Source: Micropterix aruncella (Eukaryota; Arthropoda; Insecta; Lepidoptera; Micropterigidae). From it: a DNA stretch of 64,000 nt. Made by a program: the position numbers and the translations under genes. How positions within the stretch are numbered: the first letter of the stretch is position 1; the number at the start of each line of letters is the position of its first letter. The DNA lies in contig OX155951.1 in NCBI GenBank assembly GCA_944548615.1, positions 40,045,162 to 40,109,161 on the forward strand. The letters run 5' to 3'. Shown piece after piece: positions 1 through 10,690 of the stretch. The notes under the pieces were generated by a model. The model saw only the letters and a list, made by a program, of their open reading frames with translations, was not told the origin of the DNA and did not search any database.

Positions 1-1166
1 CCCTCGCAGCCAATACGCTGCTGTCGGTGCCGCTGGATCTCGTCCTCCATTCACGATTCGCTTCCATTCTTGACGATTTTTTGCTACGTCTCAGGCATCC
101 CTAACCGATAATCGTTGATTTTTAAGGTCGGCTTTGATTTTATTTAGCCTGGTTTTCTTCGGCGCCGATCGCTGAATTCTCCATTCTCTCGCACGGTCTC
201 GCCAAAGAAGTTTACGTGGCAAGCGATTATCGTTCATTCGGCAAACATGGCCGAACCATCGTAGTCGACGTTTTTGTACTTCTTCTTAGATCGTTGTTAC
301 TAGATCGCATCTTTCTCTGATGGTCTCGTTTCGAATTCCTTTGCGGAGTGAGACACCGAGAATCTGCCTCAAGCATCGCATTTGGAAGACTTCGAACTCT
401 TTGAGGTCCGATTGTAGTAACGTCCACGTTTCCGATCCATAAAGAAGAATGGGAAGAACCAACGTTCGGTATAGTCGTACTTTGGTTTTGATGGTAATAT
501 TCGTTCGCTTCCATATGCACCACTTGAGCGAAACGAATGTTGCTGTTGCCTGACCGATCCGGCTATGGACATCGGCCGTCGATGCCACTTTCTTTTCCGT
601 AACCAACGATCCTAAATACTTGAATTGTGGGACCTGTTCGATTTGGGTTCCATCGAGGTAAACGCTGGCCTTCGAACCGTCCGTAGTGAGCACTTTGGTT
701 TTATCCGCATTGATTTTCAATCCATATGATTGAGCAATTCCGTATATGTCGTACAAATTGTCCGTTGCTTCGGCATCAGTGTCGGCGAAAACGGCGCTAT
801 CATCGGCGAACATCAAATCGGTTATAAAGTTTGATTCGTCGTATCTAACTCCGCGTCGACCGTCGAATGCTCTCCGCATAATCGCGTCGATCACCACGTT
901 AAAAAGTAGCGGCCATGCGACGCCTCCTTGTCGAACACCAGTTTGAATCGGGAATTCCTCAGACAAATCGTTACGGGTTCGAACGCTGCTGGTTAAGCCA
1001 TCATACGAGGCTGGAGAAGTTTAATGATTTTTGGTGGAACATGTTCTGTCTCCAAGGCACTCCATAAGCTGTTCCAATCGATGCAATCGAAGGCGGATTT
1101 AAAGTCTATGAAGACGATGATTGTTCGTTTGCCGCACCGTATTCTTTCTTCCGTTAGCTGACGAAG
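1..1166 (-). pseudogene. Non-LTR retrotransposon reverse transcriptase, 3' half, broken
   Basis: This is the C-terminal half of an endonuclease/reverse transcriptase polyprotein, which copies element RNA at a nicked chromosomal site. Reading leftwards from 1166 there is the palm motif FIDFKSAFD, then GVRQGG, the catalytic FADD (about residue 53 of the long open stretch 966-286), the thumb segment LYGSETWTL, and a C-terminal RLRWFGHVCRM. The reading frame shifts near 1010. In-frame stops fall at 286-288 and again before the left edge, so it cannot make a full protein. The type with GSETWTL and FGHV resembles RTE-like endonuclease-reverse transcriptases; the clade is inferred. The element runs off the window edge. 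Confidence 0.9.
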
Positions 1167-1167
1167 A

Positions 1168-1376
1168 GCGAATACCTAATAGAGGTCGCGTAAGTGACTT
1201 CGGACCCGTAAACTGTCGGGAGGACGGAGGTATCCTGAAAGTTAATTCCAGACGGAGATATCCTACCAAAACTGGTAGTTGGGGGGCGAGGCAGCCCGCT
1301 GCGTACCTTTCCCGGTGCCTCGCCGTAAGACGTCGGTCTCTAACGGGCTGCTGGCGAGTTAGACAGTAAATTTGTT
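1168..1376 (-). repeat. ACGGG-family dispersed repeat, partial copy
   Basis: The reverse complement matches the central part of copies at 29148 and 33525 (a CCCGTTAGAGACC block, GGCGAGGCACCGGG, and an ACTACCAGTTTTGG block). It lies between two unrelated reverse transcriptase remnants. No coding function is visible. Confidence 0.7.
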
Positions 1377-1800
1377 TTGTCTCAAGTCTTCTACGCTCAT
1401 CCCACGGCTGAAAGAATGTTTATATATCGTTTCGACCGGGTCAACCACGCCATATCTCTGGACAAATTAAAGAGACTAGGAGTTCATGGCGATCTGTTTA
1501 GATGGATATCATCATACGTTAATAAACGTCACCAAGCTGTAGCCATCGGCGGATTCCGAACCAAATAGGCGTCAGTACCCTCTGGATTCCCGCAGGGTTC
1601 TCACCTAGGTCCTCTGCTCTTCAACGCGTATTTACGCGATATTGGATCATGTTTTAAAAATGGGCCCTATATACCTACTAATAAGCTGACGACCTCAAAA
1701 TTTACGCCCAGGTTGAAAGCATCACCGATTGCCATCTTATCCAGGACGACATTAATATATTGTTTAAGTACTGCGAAAGAAACAGACTATAGAGTCTATC
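1377..1800 (+). pseudogene. Jockey/CR1-like reverse transcriptase fragment
   Basis: Translation shows the palm segment FDRVNHAISLDKLKRLGV and WISSYVNKRHQAV. After a stop at 1566 and frame changes come the GFPQGSHLGPLLFNAYL motif and a damaged catalytic region ending in ADDLKIYAQV. The order is that of the RT palm of jockey/CR1-type non-LTR retrotransposons. Only about 140 codons survive, with stops and frameshifts, and no 5' or 3' end is seen. Confidence 0.85.
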
Positions 1801-3226
1801 GCAAATAGTAGAGATACGTATAATTTCGTCGGCCATTGTTCCCGATTGTGTAGCCCTTGTACAAGACAAAATTATGAGCCATTTTTTTGCAGAAATAGTG
1901 CCGAGATATTTATTTTCCAGCCATATGCTGCATTAAAATGTTGCAGTGATAGCTGGACTATATATTATTATTATTTATTTTTATTGACTACTAGGTAATT
2001 ATATTATTTTTAATTTTCATTAGAGTTTAATATTTTTACACTTACATTTAACACCTTTTTAAAATAATTTTTAAAATTTAATTCAGATATTCATTCGATT
2101 TTAAATGTATTTTTCAAAATGATATTTTATGATATTTTAAATACCTATTAGTACCTACCCAAATTGATTTCCTTTTAAGTTTTCTATAAATTATATCCAA
2201 ACTATCCACAAGTCAAATATTTCTTTGGTACGCCTACCTTAATACAGGCCTAGGCCTAGTTAGGCGGTGTTGACACGTTTATTAAGATGCCGCAGTGTGC
2301 TTAAATGTATGCTATTGGTACGAACACGAATATTTTATAATACTGCAGGGATGTATATCTCGTGCTTTACTTCAAATATATAAAAATAGTTGACAAAATT
2401 GTGGCCACATATGGCCGTAAAAGTATAGCCCGTTTAGGAGCACCATAAAACCGAAATGCGTTCAAACGTAGACGGAAGGCTAATAAGTTCGACATGTAGT
2501 TTTGGTGTGGAAAAATGGACGATCGTTCATTTCATATTCTGCTCTAACGTATTGCTTTGTCTCGTTCGCTTGAACTAATTTCACATTTTTATTCACAAAG
2601 GAACGCAATCGGGCCTAGTGAAGATTGGATTCCACGCCACATTCGCAAGGATTGGGCACATGAGTTAACGTCTTAATTTAGAGGATCTAAATCGTCTAAA
2701 TCAGATGGCGTTGTACGTCTCTCGTCCTATCCCCGCCAAGCATTGCTGCAACTCGCGTTACGAGGGACGGGAGACTGTCGTCGAGTTGGCAAGTTTGTAC
2801 TCGCGACCGCGCCGCGTCCCATTTCGGCGATAAGTGCGCAGCGCCCGGTCACGACTCGCCCATTACTTATTTCGTTTTCTTTTCGCGTGTCGTCTTATTT
2901 ATTTGTCCCCTTTCCGGAGATAAAGCAAGACCGCACTGCTCGCGCAATAATCGCGCGGCACCGATCCAAAAAAAATAAGCGGTCTTCTAGCGAGAAGTTT
3001 CTTGCGTTTCCATTTAGGTATATTTACTTAAATGTCTGTTGGGTAGGAAATCTTTATTACGAGAGGTTCCTTAGTCCAGGAATTTTAGGAAATTCTATTT
3101 CACAAATTACAAGCAACTTGAGGCTTGGCATACTTGTCCCATGGTCCTTCTAATTTGTTGACTTAATTAATATTGCGGATATCGGCGAGCAGAAATTACC
3201 GTATCCTCGAGAAAACCTTTAGAGTT
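1801..3226. other. AT-rich intergenic DNA, no gene recognised
   Basis: No supported gene. A GC-richer patch lies at 2740-2960. The stretch 2513-2610 resembles 61745-61845 (shared TTTGTCTCGTTC core and flanking words), so an old dispersed repeat is present. The open frame at 2743-3153 has no recognisable domain and is not called. Confidence 0.5.
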
Positions 3227-3475
3227 TGCAACAACCAGTTGTTGCAACCATCTTCGATGTATCTTTTCCTTTTATAAACAATTGATAATATTAAATATAC
3301 ATATATAAAGTTCAGAAATAATATAAATATCAAACAATGAGTGCCAAACGCTCTCTAGATAAAAATTCAAACGCGCTCTACGCGCTAATGCGTTTTAGAA
3401 TGTGCTAGAAGACCGTAGGTACGTAGAATTTACATGGGTAGTTTTCGAGCCAGACAAAAAAAAATAGCGGACGGT

Positions 3476-3535
3476 CGGCCACTTTTGGGTAGAAGTGGCC
3501 CGGAACCGGTCGGGTTCCGGGCCATCATTCACACG
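3476..3535 (+). other. Tandem hairpins in LTR A
   Basis: Two strong inverted repeats lie side by side. GGCCACTT pairs with AAGTGGCC, then CCCGGAACC pairs with GGTTCCGGG. The same sequence lies at 16261-16320 in the 3' LTR. Comparable hairpins occur at a similar distance from the start of LTR B. An RNA structural role is inferred. Confidence 0.7.
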
Positions 3536-4580
3536 CAGAGGCCCGCCGATTCAATAGTTTTGCCGATTAGAAAAATTTTATTGTGTTAAATTCAGTGCTC
3601 GATAGTTCCAAGGTAGGAATTTTAATTTTATAGATACCATTTAACTAATATCTCCAGAAAATATAATGTGGTTTCTGCCATTACAGAAACACACCCACGG
3701 TCCGGAGATTGGTTTTTTCTTTTTTTTTATTCTTCTTTTTCCTCCATTCATATTTTTACCTTAATTTTTTTATCTTCATACTATCTTCACAGTGGTTACT
3801 TTTGAATTTCCTTGTATAACGGTTAGCAAATCGCAAACTTTATATCAGTTTCATATACTTAAAAAAAAAACGCATAAAATAATCTAGAAATCTCGGAGAT
3901 GAGATAAAGATTTCTCTAATGTAGTAGAACGTAGTCTTATTCTTTTTATTAGTTCTTCTTATTCTTTTTTTCTTTTTTTTTGGAATTTCCAGTCAGGCCG
4001 AAGTGCCTATTACACATTTTTTTTTTTAAAGTATACATTCGGAAAGGTACCTCTTACACTTAAGTAGGTAAGATAGGTACGCGATGCAATCCGGTCGGAA
4101 TTAATACCAACTATTTATTTCTTTGTTTCTTTCATTTTCATATTTTTTTTTTGGGGTTATTAATTCATCTTTCACATTTTTTTTTCCATTTTCAAATAAT
4201 ATGTAAATTTTATGTAAAAAAAAAAAGAGGGAACCGGTTATTCGAAATCGGACGCGAGGTAGACAAAATTTGACTTGGGCCCTCCGAAAAGTAGAGGGTG
4301 TGACCTCCGCAAATAAAGATACCTTTAGATCCCATTTAATATAATAGTGCGCGATTCCGTCGTATATTAAAAGCAGGTATTCCTAAAATTTGGGTTACAT
4401 TTCTCGTATCGGTTTCTAAGAGAAAATGGGTAACGGGAATAATTCTTATAGTACCCGATAGGATTGGTTGCGGTTGGTACAGGACGGTTGCGATATATTC
4501 TAGATATAGTAAGCGCTCGATTGTTTGTTTTCTTTAAAGAGACCAAGGAGGTTTCAATACTTACCTTTATAAAAAGAAAA

Positions 4581-4815
4581 GATTTAATATTTAAGTTCGT
4601 CATAAAGGAGTAAAAACTTATAATAATATTCATAACCCGCTGGGGTGAAAGAAAGCATTTAATATTTAAGTTCGTCATAAAGGAGTAAAAATATATAATA
4701 ATATTCATAACCCGCTGGGGTGAAAGAAAATACTTAAATTTAAGTCCATCATAAAGGAACAAAAATTTGTAATAACACTTATGACCCGCGGGGGTGAAAG
4801 AAATATTTAATATCT
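4581..4815 (+). repeat. 74-bp tandem array in LTR A
   Basis: About three units start near 4581, 4655 and 4729, each with TTTAAGTTCGTCATAAAGGA and a GGGGTGAAAGAAA end. The third unit is more diverged. The same array is repeated at about 17366-17600 in the 3' LTR. Open frames across it (minus strand) are by-products of the repeat. Confidence 0.85.
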
Positions 4816-6082
4816 AAGTTCGTCATAAAATAATTTACAAAATGGAATACTACTGAATACTGTTTTTTTTCTTTTCTTGTCTATTGTTCTTTATTTCTCT
4901 TATTTCATGTCGTGAATAAAGCACACTTTTCTCTAAACCACAACAACCTCGAGTTATAATTTTTCCTTTTTTTTTCTCCTTGAAGACAAGAAGGTGGAGA
5001 GAGGAAATACAAAGTAAAAAAATAGTTAGTGACCTTTATCCTTTTCTCCTTGGCTTATCCAGTAATTTTATTTTGTCCTGTTCATTTCATTTTTTTTCTT
5101 GCTACCGAAGGAGTAGCGTTCAAAAAAAAAGAAAAATAACTAGTTTGACATTTTACTAGAAAATATTTTCATTCCTTTTCAATTAGTCTGCTAATATTCT
5201 TTTTCTTCTCTTCTTTTCTCTTTTATTTATTTTCTCTTGGGGACCGTTTAACTCCCATACACATTGCAATATATTTTCATTTTTTTTTAATTAGTAGTTT
5301 TTTCCGCCATCGGCGTCATATTTTTTTTCTATTTGTTTCTTAACTATATTCGTATTTTTTTTATTTCTTGAACCTTTCCATTCGTTCATCATTTCGTATT
5401 TCCATTAATTTTCTTACTTTTTGGCATACATTTTAGTCCATATTTACTTGTTTCGTCAATATTAATTCATAGACTTTTTACTGAGATCGCATTTCACGCA
5501 TTTCCGACATATTCGCCATCTATCGGCCGCGGAAGGAATCAAGGTTTCCAATAATAACCTGCCGCCGCATTGAGATGGCGCTGACCGCATGACGTACGAC
5601 CGCCTTCAGCGGAGACGCGTAAAAAAAAAAAAAAATAAGATCATAAACTCACCGAGTTCTACTCAACCTGTTCTTCCTCTCCATACCGGACGCCTCTTAA
5701 AGGTGGTCCTCATTTCGATCAGGGACACCCATAGATTTTCGTTTATAGTGCGCAACTTGCGCTCTCTGAGAGTTTCTCCCACGACCCCTCCGACATTCCT
5801 ATTCAAACGAGCTGCCAGCCTCTCAGGTGGTGTTATCCTGAATTCCCCTAAAATCCGCCGCGCAGAAACCTGTTTTCCGGTGCAGGTCTGCTTGCTTTAA
5901 CCAGCGAACCGTTCCAGTATTTGGCTAGTCTGGCGCCCATTGCTTCTATAGCTACGTTAATATCAAATAATAAGTAAACACCTCTTATTGACTACCAAAT
6001 TGCTGTCTTGCTTAATAATAATCATATAATACAAATTGCAAAAATAAAACGTAAATAAAACAGAACGGTTTCGTTGCAGTTT

Positions 6083-6101
6083 TGGCGCCTCAACTTGGGG
6101 C
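6083..6101 (+). promoter_or_regulatory. Primer-binding-like site of element A
   Basis: TGGCGCCTCAACTTGGGGC begins 4 bp after the 5' LTR. It resembles the tRNA-Lys-type primer site TGGCGCCCAACGTGGGGC, with one inserted T and a G-to-T change. Similar words recur at 6197-6215 (TGTCGCCCAATCGCGGGGC) and 6263-6274, so which one is used is unclear. Element B has a related site. Confidence 0.55.
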
Positions 6102-6990
6102 TCAACTTTTTTCAAACTATATAAATACACATAATTTCAAATAAAATATACATTTCTTGTTTTTAAACATAATTCCCGCGTTGGTCGTTACAGTTTTGTC
6201 GCCCAATCGCGGGGCTTATTATTATTATTTATCTTATATAGCCCACGTTGGTGGTGCAGTTTTGGCTCTTAAGGTGACTACCTCTCCCAAACAGTGAAAA
6301 ACTGACATTTTGCGATCAAATTTACGTGACTCCCGAGAACATTTAAATAATAATAAAAATATGAGTCTTGTAGAAAAAATTTCAATATTTTATACTACGA
6401 TGTCGAATTTTAATGTTTTGATTTTTTTCTTAATAAAAATAAATAAAATCTGAAGTCATCACTTTTTTGTAAATAGCATTTTTCTTGGAATCTATAAGGG
6501 TTAGCAACTTGAAACCATGTTGGTAATAAGAACGAAGTAAATGTTCAAAATGTAACATTGCTTTATTTTTAATTATTTTACTTTTTCCATTACAATCTTC
6601 CAAAAAACCAAAATAATATTTTTTTGTCAAGCGAAATTTCAGTAAAATGTCATCTTGCACAAGCAAAAATAGTCCTTCCGTGTATAGCGCCCCGCTCGAC
6701 TTTCCCTTGTCAAGTCCAGTCCGTGCGTGGCAGCAAGCTGCGGCGGTACTGCTTTAGGCGCTACGTCGCTTATTTTTACTGTTTAGCGCGATCTATTTCA
6801 AGATATTATTTTGCAAAAAGGTGCTAACTTGGAATCGATCACAAAACATGGGGAAGAAATATTCATTAGCATCCAATAATGCATAAAAAAAAATGTAATA
6901 GGGCTGACAGACTCAAAACGGTGAGTTTCAATGTAGCAAATTTTAATAATTTCGAGCGATCGACGCGTCGCATTCTGAGTCTGCATGATA
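6102..6990 (+). other. Leader of element A, first part
   Basis: AT-rich untranslated leader between the primer site and the nested Harbinger pair. The small open frames in it have no recognisable domain. It may hold further old insertions that I could not delimit. Confidence 0.5.
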
Positions 6991-7119
6991 ATGGGGTGTT
7001 TACACGGTTCGTTTTTCGCCGTGCGGCTAATCGCTTCATAAATCGACTCACAAAGCCGCATCGCTACCCCATTTACACAGGTGACTGAAATCGCATGCGA
7101 CTAGGTCATATCTTCGAAA

Positions 7120-7594
7120 ATGTTGAGCAGAACAGATGTTTTACGTGCCGGTATCGAAATAATTAGTAAATTAAATACTCAAGATTTGCTCGAAGAACAA
7201 AGAAAGAAGAAGAAAAAGAAGAAGGAAAGAAGAAAACGTAAATTTTGGGTACGCGGGTGGATTTCTCGACGCAAGCTATTGGGTGCTTCGGATTCTTTAT
7301 TGGTGGAATGGAGTTCAGAAGATCCTGATTATTTTATAAAACGATTAAGAATGACTACAGATCAGTTTGAGATTTTACTACACAAAGTTACTAAGCTTAT
7401 CCAAAAATGTGATACTAATATGCGTAAGGCGCTTTCAACGAAAACTAAATTGGAAATAATCCTGGAAGTTCTTGGCTACCGGTGATAACTACTCAAGACT
7501 TGCAGAGACATTTAGATTTAAAGAATGCACCATTATTTTTAAAGGATGTATTGTATGCTATACCTATATAATGTTTTACAAGAGTATGTTACGG
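7120..7594 (+). pseudogene. Harbinger transposase, N-terminal exon (left arm)
   Basis: This is the N-terminal part of a HARBI1-like DDE transposase, which cuts and pastes the element. From ATG 7120 there is a lysine-rich stretch (QRKKKKKKKERRKRK, about residues 27-41), then VEWSSEDPDYFIKRLRM and a region before the helix-turn-helix. Compared with the right arm a single extra G near 7461 shifts the frame, giving an early stop at 7485, while homology goes on to a GTAAGT donor near 7595. The second part lies at 8547. The frameshift makes this copy inactive. Confidence 0.85.
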
Positions 7595-7639
7595 TAAGTG
7601 TAAGTCATAATTAATGGTAATGCTTTTATTATAAAGATC

Positions 7640-8513
7640 ACAATAATCATTTTGCAAAGTATTTTCATACAAACATGATTTAACCCCTCAAATGTGAGGC
7701 GTCCCTTAAGGGATGCCTTGGCAAAATGTATACAAAATGTATATAAATTTATATAAATGTAAATATAAATGTAAATGTGCGCCGCTTTATAGTAATCCGC
7801 TCTATAGTAATGCTATAGCTCTATAGTAAACCCCGCTCTATGTAAATGTAAATATAAATTTATATACATTTTGCCGTAGGCAACCCGAGCTAATCGCCAT
7901 TCATTTGAGGGGTTAACAGCTTGAGATAGAATATCGACGTTCACTTCGTATTGTTGTCCAGAATTTTCGTGTGTTGGTAGTAAACAGCCTTCAAAATAGT
8001 CTTCTTCATTATCGAGGTGGCGAGAAATTGAGGGTCCGGAATTCGATGCATCGCGTGTATATTTTAAGGTTGAACTCGTAGGTCTGGAAGTTGAAAGGTA
8101 GCGAGAGGTTGAGGGTTCGGGAGTCGAAGTATAGCGTGTATCTGAGAGTGAGCTCACAGGTCTAGGAGTTTGATGAGAATTAACGTGTTTGAGCCTTTCT
8201 TGTGACAAATAAGTAATAATAAAATTTTGACAAATAATAGCATTTGCTAATGGTAAACCACGTAATTGGTTTGCCACATGTTGGCCGAATGTATCAAATT
8301 TATCATGACGGATACTTTGAGCTAAAGATTCTAATCTCCAGACTGCTTCAAAATAGGCGGGTCTTTATTTTGGGCACGCTCCGTACGTTTCTTTGGAGAC
8401 AAAAACTTTTATTTCTTTTCTGCAGGCTCAGTGTTAGATCCTTGTCCCAATTCATCAAAATATGATGACGCATCGCTGTTTGTGTTCACCGCTGAATCCT
8501 CGCTTTCTTTTCC
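7640..8513 (-). pseudogene. MADF/BESS-type accessory gene of Harbinger (left arm), interrupted
   Basis: Reading leftwards from a TTATAG splice-acceptor-like site near 8514, the frame encodes an acidic stretch, a basic SPKKRTERAQ segment and a BESS-like helix (FGQHV-NQLRGLPLANAI type), then a Ser/Thr/Pro-rich linker. BESS motifs mediate protein contacts. MADF-domain proteins are known partners of PIF-like transposases in Drosophila. No first exon with a MADF domain is found here. An in-frame stop lies near 8420, and the C-terminus is broken by the TTAA-flanked insert at 7684-7912, whose sequence supplies the last codons of the open frame. It lies antisense within the presumed transposase intron. 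Confidence 0.75.
7684..7912. mobile_element. piggyBac-like MITE (229 bp) with TTAA duplication
   Basis: The borders are TTAA|CCCCTCAAATG on the left and CATTTGAGGGG|TTAA on the right: perfect 11-bp inverted ends flanked by TTAA at 7680-7683 and 7913-7916. The right Harbinger arm has the same flank with a single TTAA (about 9980) and no insert, so it acts as an empty site. The interior is AT-rich and non-coding. Confidence 0.93.
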
Positions 8514-8546
8514 CTATAACCAAAAAAAAAGTTTTATTTGTTTTAG

Positions 8547-8850
8547 GTGCCATCCACAAGAGATCAATGGATGAAAATACAGAAAGATTTTTTTGATCGC
8601 TGGCAATTTCCTTTTTGCTGTGGGGCTCTTGACGGAAAACACGTCTTAATTTAAAATCCACCACACGGAGCTTCCGACTATTATAATTACAAAGGCGGTT
8701 ATAGTGTGGTGTTGTTTGCTATAGTGGATGCCCATTACCGTTTCATATTTATAGATGTCGGAACTAATGGACGCATGAATGACTCGCATATTTGGAAAAA
8801 ATCAACATTCTACAATGCTCTTCTAGCTAATAATTTGGAACTGCCGTTTT
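8547..8850 (+). pseudogene. Harbinger transposase, catalytic part (left arm)
   Basis: A splice-acceptor-like TTGTTTTAG ends at 8546. The following frame shows CCGALDGKH with the first catalytic Asp, an in-frame stop where the right arm has Gln, then DYYNYKGGYSVVLFAIVDA and DVGTNGRMNDSHIW with the second catalytic Asp. The copy ends abruptly at the arm junction before the third acidic residue. Together with 7120-7594 it forms one broken HARBI1-like gene with an intron of about 950 bp. Confidence 0.85.
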
Positions 8851-9349
8851 AAGTCATAAAGCCGTTTTCTTAATAAAGATATAGGTTTTATGAATACTTC
8901 GAACCGTGAAGCTATTATACCACAGGCATTCTCTACAATTCGGCGTGATTTTGATAGTCTGTAATTAAACGCTTTTTATTTGTGTACCAAACCTTCATGT
9001 CTTGAATAGGGTTTCATTATATTTGTTGCCAAAGGGAAAGCATCATCACCAACGAAAACGGCTTTATTAGGCAGTTCCAAATTATTGGCTAGAAGAGCAT
9101 TGTAGAATGTTGATTTTTTCCAAATATGCGAGTCATTCATGCGTCCATTAGTTCCGACATCTATATAAGATATGAAACGGTAATGTACATCCACTATAGT
9201 ACTTTGTAATTATAATAGTCGGAAGCGCCGTGTGGTGGATTTTGTATTAAGACGTATTACCCGTCAAGAGCCCCACAGCAAAAAGGAAATTGCCAGCAAT
9301 CAAAAAAATCTCTCTATATTTTCATCCATTGATCTCTTGTGGATGGCAC
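8850..9349 (-). pseudogene. Harbinger transposase, catalytic part (right arm)
   Basis: This mirror copy of 8547-8850 extends further. Reading leftwards from the acceptor at 9350, the ALDG site is followed by a stop, then DVGTNGRMNDSHIW (second Asp), NKAVFVGDDAFPL, and after a frame break RRIVENACGIIASRF with the third catalytic residue (Glu). All three acidic positions of the DDE fold can be seen, but stops and frame changes disable the gene. It is joined directly to the left arm near 8849. Confidence 0.85.
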
Positions 9350-9383
9350 CTAAAACAAATGAACTTTTATTTTTTGGTTATAG

Positions 9384-10032
9384 GGAAAAGAAAGCGAGGA
9401 TTCAGCGGTGAATTCAAACAGCGATGCGTCATCATATTTTTATGAATTGGGACAAGGATCTAACACTGAGCCTGCAGAAAAAAAAAAGTTTTTTGTCTCC
9501 AAAGAAACGTACGGAGCGTGCCCAAAATAAAGACCCGCCTGTTTTAGAAGCAGTCGGGAGATTGAAATCTTTAGCTCAAAGTATCCGTCATGATGAATTT
9601 GATACATTCGGTCAACATGTGGCAAACCAATTACGTGGTTTACCATTAGCAAATGCTATTATTTGTCAAAATTTTATTAATACTTATTTGTCACAAGAAA
9701 GGTTTAAAAACATTAATTCTCATCAAACTCCTAGACCTGTGAGCTCACTCTCAGATACACGCCATACTTCGACTCCCAAACCCTCAACTTCTCGCCACCT
9801 TTCAACTTTTAGACCTACGAGTTCAACCTTAGAATATACACGCGATACGTCGAATTCCGGACCCTCAGTTTCTCGTCACCTCGATAATGAAGAAGACTAT
9901 TTTGAAGGCTGTTTACTACCAACACAAGAAAATTCTGGACAACAATACGAAGTGAACGTCGATATTATATCTCAAGCTCTTAAATCATGTTTAGATGAAA
10001 ATACTTTGCAAAATGATTATTGTGATATTTAA
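9384..10032 (+). pseudogene. MADF/BESS-type accessory gene of Harbinger (right arm)
   Basis: The exon follows a GGTTATAG acceptor-like site at 9383. It encodes an acidic N-terminal stretch, then a run of A (9479-9489) where the frame changes. The remaining frame (open from 9424) gives SPKKRTERAQNKDPP, a BESS-like helix of the type FGQHV-NQLRGLPLANAI, a Ser/Thr/Pro-rich linker, and a C-terminus ending YCDI at 10032. This arm lacks the MITE, so its C-terminus is the undisturbed form. The N-terminal DNA-binding exon is missing. It sits antisense to the transposase, inside its presumed intron. Confidence 0.75.
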
Positions 10033-10054
10033 TAAAAGCATTACGATTAATTAA

Positions 10055-10096
10055 TTAATTATGACTTTCACTTACCGTAACATACTCTTGTAAAAC

Positions 10097-10133
<37 letters not shown>

Positions 10134-10573
10134 TCCAATACATCCTTTAAAAATATAGAAATCGTGCATTTTGGAACTCTAAATGACTCTGCAAGACTTG
10201 AGTAGTTATCACCGGTAGCCAAGAACTTCAGGGTTATTTCCAATTTAGTTTTCGTTGAAAGCGCCTCACACTTATTAGTATCACATTTTTGGATAAGCAT
10301 AGTAACTTTGTGTAGTAAAATCTCAAACAGATCTGTAGACATTCTTAATCGTTTTTTAAAATAATCACGATCTTCTGAACTCCATTCCACCAATAAAGAA
10401 TCCTAAGCACCCAATAGCTTGCATCGAGAAATCCACCCGCGTACCCAAAATTTACGTTTTATTATTTCCTTCTTCTTATTCTTCTTCTTTCTTTGTTCTT
10501 CGAGCAAATCTTGAGTAATTAATTTACTAATAATTTCGATACAGGCACGTAAAACACCTGTTCTGCTCAACAT
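10055..10573 (-). pseudogene. Harbinger transposase, N-terminal exon (right arm)
   Basis: Reading leftwards, the ATG equivalent is near 10573. The long open part (10393-10055) has VEWSSEDRDYFKKRLRM and a helix-turn-helix-like ATGDNYSSLAESFRVPKCT. A donor-like GGTAAGTG follows near 10070. A TA microsatellite (10100-10131) has grown inside the exon and adds an Ile-Tyr run. The start is separated from the open part by frame breaks. It is the mirror of 7120-7594. Confidence 0.85.
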
Positions 10574-10690
10574 TTTCGAAGATAATGACTTAATCGCATG
10601 CGATTTCAGTCACCTGTCTAAATGGGGTGGCGATGCGGCTTTGTGAGTCGATTCGTGAAGCGATTAGCCGCCCGGCGAAAATCGACACGT

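Larger units (their letters stand above)
3227..6078 (+). repeat. 5' LTR of element A (2852 bp)
   Basis: It is unusually long for an LTR. It opens with an 18-bp palindrome (3228-3245, GCAACAAC-CA-GTTGTTGC). A TATA-like TATATAAAG lies at 3302-3310, strong hairpins at 3476-3535, a 74-bp tandem array at 4581-4815 and a polyadenylation-like AATAAA at 4915-4920. Promoter and polyadenylation roles are inferred from the words only. Confidence 0.92.
6990..10690. mobile_element. Inverted pair of PIF/Harbinger transposons nested in element A
   Basis: Two copies of one Harbinger-type element lie tail to tail, meeting near 8849/8850. Their outer ends mirror each other: GGGGTGTTTACACG near 6992 and CGTGTAAATACGCC near 10690, followed by matching GC-rich subterminal DNA. 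Each arm holds a transposase pointing inwards and a MADF/BESS-type accessory gene on the opposite strand. The arms differ by scattered substitutions and indels, and the left arm is longer mainly because of the insert at 7684-7912. Exact ends and a 3-bp target duplication could not be fixed. Confidence 0.85.

Noticed and set aside
2743..3153. 136-codon open frame
   Set aside because: No domain, no start context, and composition shifts halfway. Probably a chance frame over a GC-rich patch.
4367..4762. 131-codon minus frame, also at 17152-17547
   Set aside because: Product of the 74-bp tandem array in the LTR. Its repeated peptide follows the DNA repeat.
6990..10690. Exact 3-bp target duplication of the Harbinger pair
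   Set aside because: Flanks near 6990 and 10690 do not show matching TAA/TTA. The two copies may come from separate events.
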